NCBI GenBank assembly: GCA_025890175.1
Contig: JANPYM010000001.1
Coordinates: 709,187 to 773,186 of the forward strand
Length of the DNA stretch: 64,000 nucleotides
Source: Ciborinia camelliae
Taxonomy: Eukaryota > Ascomycota > Leotiomycetes > Helotiales > Sclerotiniaceae
Reading direction: 5' to 3'
In this document: piece by piece, positions 60,802-64,000 of the stretch
Layout: each line of letters starts with the position of its first letter
How positions within the stretch are numbered: the stretch's first letter is position 1
Notes under the pieces: model-generated
Told to the model about the DNA's origin: nothing
What the model saw: the letters and a program-made list of their open reading frames with translations, nothing else
The model's database searches: none
Position numbers and translations under genes: made by a program

Positions 60802-63800
60802 TCAAGCATCCCAAGCTTCCACTTCCTTTTCCCAGTCATCTACCGCATCCTGTTCTACTTTCTTTTTCTTCGCCAACGTTCTGTTTCCCAAAACGGTGAA
60901 GCTGCTCTTTACACCTATGTCGGGCCTCACTGGCGCTTTGCTCCCGCTTGCTCCTTTGGCCACTTGACTCCAGCCGCCGCCTAAATGATCATCTTCCCTT
61001 CTAACTACATTTAAACTCGAATCTACGCTGCAGAGAAGAACTGTGGAAGCCAATTCAAGGGTTTTAACCTTTTTGCTGATACCATGTCGCATGGCGTTTA
61101 ATGCCGATTCGACTTTCGTATGCCAGTTCATCGACGGTTTGGCACGAAGAACAACCTCACCGGAAGGTAAGAAAGATACGTCAAAGTCGAGGCCGGCATT
61201 GGCGAATTCAGGGGAGAGGTCAGCGTGTATCTCATCAATGGTTAGGCCAAACCTAGGGTTCGACAATAAGAACGCGTTGAATGGTTCGGCTGTAGCAACC
61301 AATCCTTTCGAAGAAGGCGCAGCTTCTGTAACGGCTACTGGTTTGACTTTGAGACACTGGGCTAAAGTCTTCAATGGCGCTGACACAAAACGTGGCGTCT
61401 TGAAGATTGAAACATGTCGGTGTGGCTCTGGATCTTGACTCTCACTATCAAGACCATAGTCTTCCGCCAATGAGTGGAGGAATGCTCTCTGATGGGGTTG
61501 CATCGGCTTGAATCTCAATCTCTTCTCTGTCGGATCCGCCGCGAAAACACGGAATTCACGCTCGTAGGTTTGACAAAATTTGAGCATGTCCTTAACCATA
61601 TCTAAGGTCTGTTGCGAGTATGGAATGTGATCATCCGTGTGAGTACTTGGGTCGATGTTCAACGCCGCAGCAAGTTTTGCATTGCGTTGAAGCTTAAGGC
61701 ACTCGTCATTACAGTCCAGTGTCTTTTTCGAATTGCCCTCGCTGGTTTTGCAGGCGAGACATTTGACCGCCTGCTTCTGATGCTGACAATCGCATGTAAT
61801 AAATGTCTTGCCTTGGCAAGGTGTAGTCTCCTTACAAGGGTAAGGGGCATGACAAGCATCAGTACAAGAGTGGTCGCAAACAGTTTTCTGCCTTCCACAT
61901 GGCTGACGGCATGGCGAAGCTGCATCTTCGCACTGCCCAGGTCGATGACAGAGACTTTGACAAGAATGTATTCCACATTTCAACTTCTTCCCGCATGGCA
62001 AGCCACATCGAACTTCAGTAAACCAACAAGGTATATTTTTCAAGGTCCGTTTACCACAAATACAGGGCTTCTCTACAAGGAACGGACATTTCGGACATGA
62101 TTCACCATCGAGGTGACATTGATGCCTAGTTTGTGGATGACCACAAGTTCTTTGTCTTGTACAATCAAAATGACACTCGGGGGGCTTTGTTCCGCAAGGC
62201 ATTGGCGGCTGCAGGACTGTATGGCCACAAGCACAGCTAATTTCATCAAAGATGGCTTCACGGCATGACCGACAAGGGCCCTTGTGGCAAAGTTCAGCGC
62301 AAGCGTGGTTACCACATTTGAGCGGGCGTCCACAGACTTTGAGACAGATATGCTCAGCCTCGACGTTCTCTTCCGTAGGTGAAGCATTCAAGTTGCGATA
62401 CTTTCGTTTTGCGGCTTGTCGTTCACTTGCTTTCTTTTCGCCAGAACAACATCGCTCACCACATTCATGCCTCCCACAGTTAAGTGTTGATCGACATACT
62501 CGAGGGCACTGAGGCTTCTCATCTGTCCCTTGATGGCACATGGTATTTGACGTTATTCTGCCGCAGCGACATGTGATTGATACTGACTGAAAGCATGGTC
62601 GGCACTCGCCTTCATGACAAATGCCTTGACAGGTATGTCCGCACCTCAACGGCAATTCACATTTTTCTTGACAGTGAGGAATATGCTGCATACAATCGGT
62701 TCGTGGATTTTCGAGAAGTGTAGAGATTGGAGTTTTGCCACAAGGACAAGTTGTAACAGCATCGGGCGAGAATGGGCAGTGTGCAGGTAAAATATCTTGA
62801 GGATGGCATTTCCTCTCACAATAATGACCTGGCTTGCCACAATCATAAGGTCTGCGGCATTCAGAACCACAATCAAAAGAGCCAATCCATGTCCTCGTTG
62901 CAGAACTTTCACCGTCAAGCGCACTGGCTGGTGCTTGACTTTCGCGCTCTTCATCACGTTCCGAGCAAGGTAAAGTCTTTTCCACTTTACCACAATAGCA
63001 TGTAGATTCAATAGGAACTTCGCAACTGCCACAGAGGCCCTCATGACAGGTTCTTTCACAGTTATGTTCTCCGCATGGGAGTACATCGTCGCAGATTCGC
63101 CCACAGCCCCATCCGCTCTCGTATTTCGTGTCTAAACATCTTCTTGAAACAGTCTCCTTGCCACAAAAGCAAGGAAGAGAAGGCCCCATGTGACTACAAG
63201 GTGGGCAAGGCCCAGCATGGCAAATAAGATCACATGGATGTGGACAGTGCCCAATACGTTTCTTTGAACAACTCTGGCCACAAGAATGTGGTGGTAATCC
63301 AGCTTCTGAACGTGGTTCGACCTCTTTCTCGCACCAACAAGTGTACGATATTGGGATATCTTCTTTGGGCAAATTACAGCCAGGGCATCTCCATTGTCTC
63401 GGTGGTGGCAGTTCTCCATTCTCAACCGCTCGTTGTTGATGTGTGGATACCTCGTTCTTTGACCACTTTTTTACACACGATAAATGTAGAACCGACCAAC
63501 AAGTCTTACAACTCCATATTTTAGAATTTGGTAAAACTTCGTTGGTGCAAATCACGCACTCGTATTGTCCATTCGTAATATCTTCGTGAGTTCGAGTAGC
63601 AAGATCAGGAGCTTGCGATTTCGACATTCGACGTGCGCGTGGAGCTCGAGAAGGTCCAGATCCAGGTCGGCTGGCAACAGGTTGTCCAGGAACAAATGAC
63701 GGAGCATCTCCAGCCAAAGAACCAGCGTCAGACAAAGGACCAGTATGGTGGTTTGAAGTGAGTTGCCCCCCAAAAACTCTCCCGTTAGCCATAGGCTGTC

Positions 63801-64000
63801 CACGAGGACCTCCTCTTCGGCCACCTCGTCCAAACCCACCTCTTCTACCACGACCACCTCGATTATTTGCGTTCTGGTTTTGTGGATTCGATGGAGTTAA
63901 AGAACCTGAGACCGGCAATGGTGCTATAGGAGCTGGCCGAAGAGCTAAAGAGACATTCGGCCCTTGTGCCGCTGAATTTAGAGCAGCACTGGCATTTGTA
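60802..64000 (-). CDS. NF-X1-type zinc-finger protein (FAP1-like), 5' end outside window
   Basis: One long exon is open from the right edge of the window to the stop at 60802, giving at least 1066 residues; the N-terminus is cut by the window. From the N-side there is a Gly/Arg-rich RGG-type stretch (GGRGRRGGFGRGGRRGG), then a RING/PHD-like finger (CVICTNEV ... CPGCN). About nine NF-X1 zinc fingers follow (for example CGEHNCERTCHEGLCGSC and CGNHACAELCHKGPCRSC). An R3H-type domain follows (FRVFAADPTEKRLRFKPMQP), then a C-terminal region ending DDWEKEVEAWDA. This order matches yeast FAP1, an FKBP12-associated protein linked to rapamycin response, and human NFX1. The RING-like finger suggests ubiquitin-ligase activity; that and RNA/DNA binding by R3H are inferred. 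Confidence 0.93.
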   Translation of the reverse strand, partial: TNASAALNSAAQGPNVSLALRPAPIAPLPVSGSLTPSNPQNQNANNRGGRGRRGGFGRGGRRGGPRGQPMANGRVFGGQLTSNHHTGPLSDAGSLAGDAPSFVPGQPVASRPGSGPSRAPRARRMSKSQAPDLATRTHEDITNGQYECVICTNEVLPNSKIWSCKTCWSVLHLSCVKKWSKNEVSTHQQRAVENGELPPPRQWRCPGCNLPKEDIPISYTCWCEKEVEPRSEAGLPPHSCGQSCSKKRIGHCPHPCDLICHAGPCPPCSHMGPSLPCFCGKETVSRRCLDTKYESGWGCGRICDDVLPCGEHNCERTCHEGLCGSCEVPIESTCYCGKVEKTLPCSERDEERESQAPASALDGESSATRTWIGSFDCGSECRRPYDCGKPGHYCERKCHPQDILPAHCPFSPDAVTTCPCGKTPISTLLENPRTDCMQHIPHCQEKCELPLRCGHTCQGICHEGECRPCFQSVSITCRCGRITSNTMCHQGTDEKPQCPRVCRSTLNCGRHECGERCCSGEKKASERQAAKRKYRNLNASPTEENVEAEHICLKVCGRPLKCGNHACAELCHKGPCRSCREAIFDEISCACGHTVLQPPMPCGTKPPECHFDCTRQRTCGHPQTRHQCHLDGESCPKCPFLVEKPCICGKRTLKNIPCWFTEVRCGLPCGKKLKCGIHSCQSLCHRPGQCEDAASPCRQPCGRQKTVCDHSCTDACHAPYPCKETTPCQGKTFITCDCQHQKQAVKCLACKTSEGNSKKTLDCNDECLKLQRNAKLAAALNIDPSTHTDDHIPYSQQTLDMVKDMLKFCQTYEREFRVFAADPTEKRLRFKPMQPHQRAFLHSLAEDYGLDSESQDPEPHRHVSIFKTPRFVSAPLKTLAQCLKVKPVAVTEAAPSSKGLVATAEPFNAFLLSNPRFGLTIDEIHADLSPEFANAGLDFDVSFLPSGEVVLRAKPSMNWHTKVESALNAMRHGISKKVKTLELASTVLLCSVDSSLNVVRREDDHLGGGWSQVAKGASGSKAPVRPDIGVKSSFTVLGNRTLAKKKKVEQDAVDDWEKEVEAWDA

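Overview
The window looks like chromosomal DNA of a filamentous ascomycete. It has short introns (about 50-160 bp, GT...AG), genes on both strands with long gene-poor gaps, and typical Pezizomycotina families: a SesB/NB-ARC/TPR NOD-like receptor, cytochrome P450, a Zn2Cys6 regulator, an NDT80-type factor and an NRPS-like adenylating enzyme. The gene set and the style of the intergenic DNA suggest Leotiomycetes (Helotiales), but that placement is inference only. I rebuilt exon structures by hand from splice sites and reading-frame continuity; every total given is a whole number of codons.

Layout. 0-7 kb: a stand-alone SesB-like hydrolase gene and a full NLR gene (SesB hydrolase, NB-ARC, TPR), both on the minus strand. 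8-14.4 kb: a small specialised-metabolism-like group of a CYP52-like P450, a DHA2-like MFS exporter and an adenylation-domain enzyme. The last two diverge from a 606-bp promoter that carries a 13-bp triplicate. 14.4-17 kb: decayed DNA with a 748-bp hAT-type MITE (8-bp target duplication) and the relic of a second MFS transporter. 17.9-19.2 kb: an isopenicillin-N-synthase-like 2OG-Fe(II) oxygenase. 19.2-25 kb: a 5.9-kb gene-free stretch upstream of an ammonium transporter (25.1-27.0 kb). 30.1-35.4 kb: a BLM/Sgs1/QDE-3-type RecQ helicase with a cell-cycle-type promoter motif. 37.1-39.0 kb: an NDT80/PhoG-family factor. 41.6-44.0 kb: a Zn2Cys6 factor resembling TamA/Dal81. 49.1-50.7 kb: another MFS transporter. 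51.7-54.1 kb: a basic repeat protein. 54.8-55.9 kb: a DapA/DHDPS-family aldolase. 56-60.8 kb: mostly gene-free, with two doubtful gene remnants. 60.8 kb to the right edge: an NF-X1/FAP1-type zinc-finger protein cut by the window end.

How genes may work together. The P450, exporter and adenylating enzyme plausibly form one small pathway. The ammonium transporter and the TamA-like regulator both belong to nitrogen metabolism but lie 14 kb apart, and GATA sites sit upstream of the transporter. The NLR and the NDT80 factor belong to families tied elsewhere to fungal self/non-self recognition and cell death; nothing in the DNA links them directly. I saw no CRISPR array, rRNA or convincing tRNA. 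The least-explained items are the SesB pair with differing nucleophile elbows, the repeat-bearing promoters, the MITE with its dead neighbour, and a dispersed CCTAGGTA motif confined to intergenic DNA.
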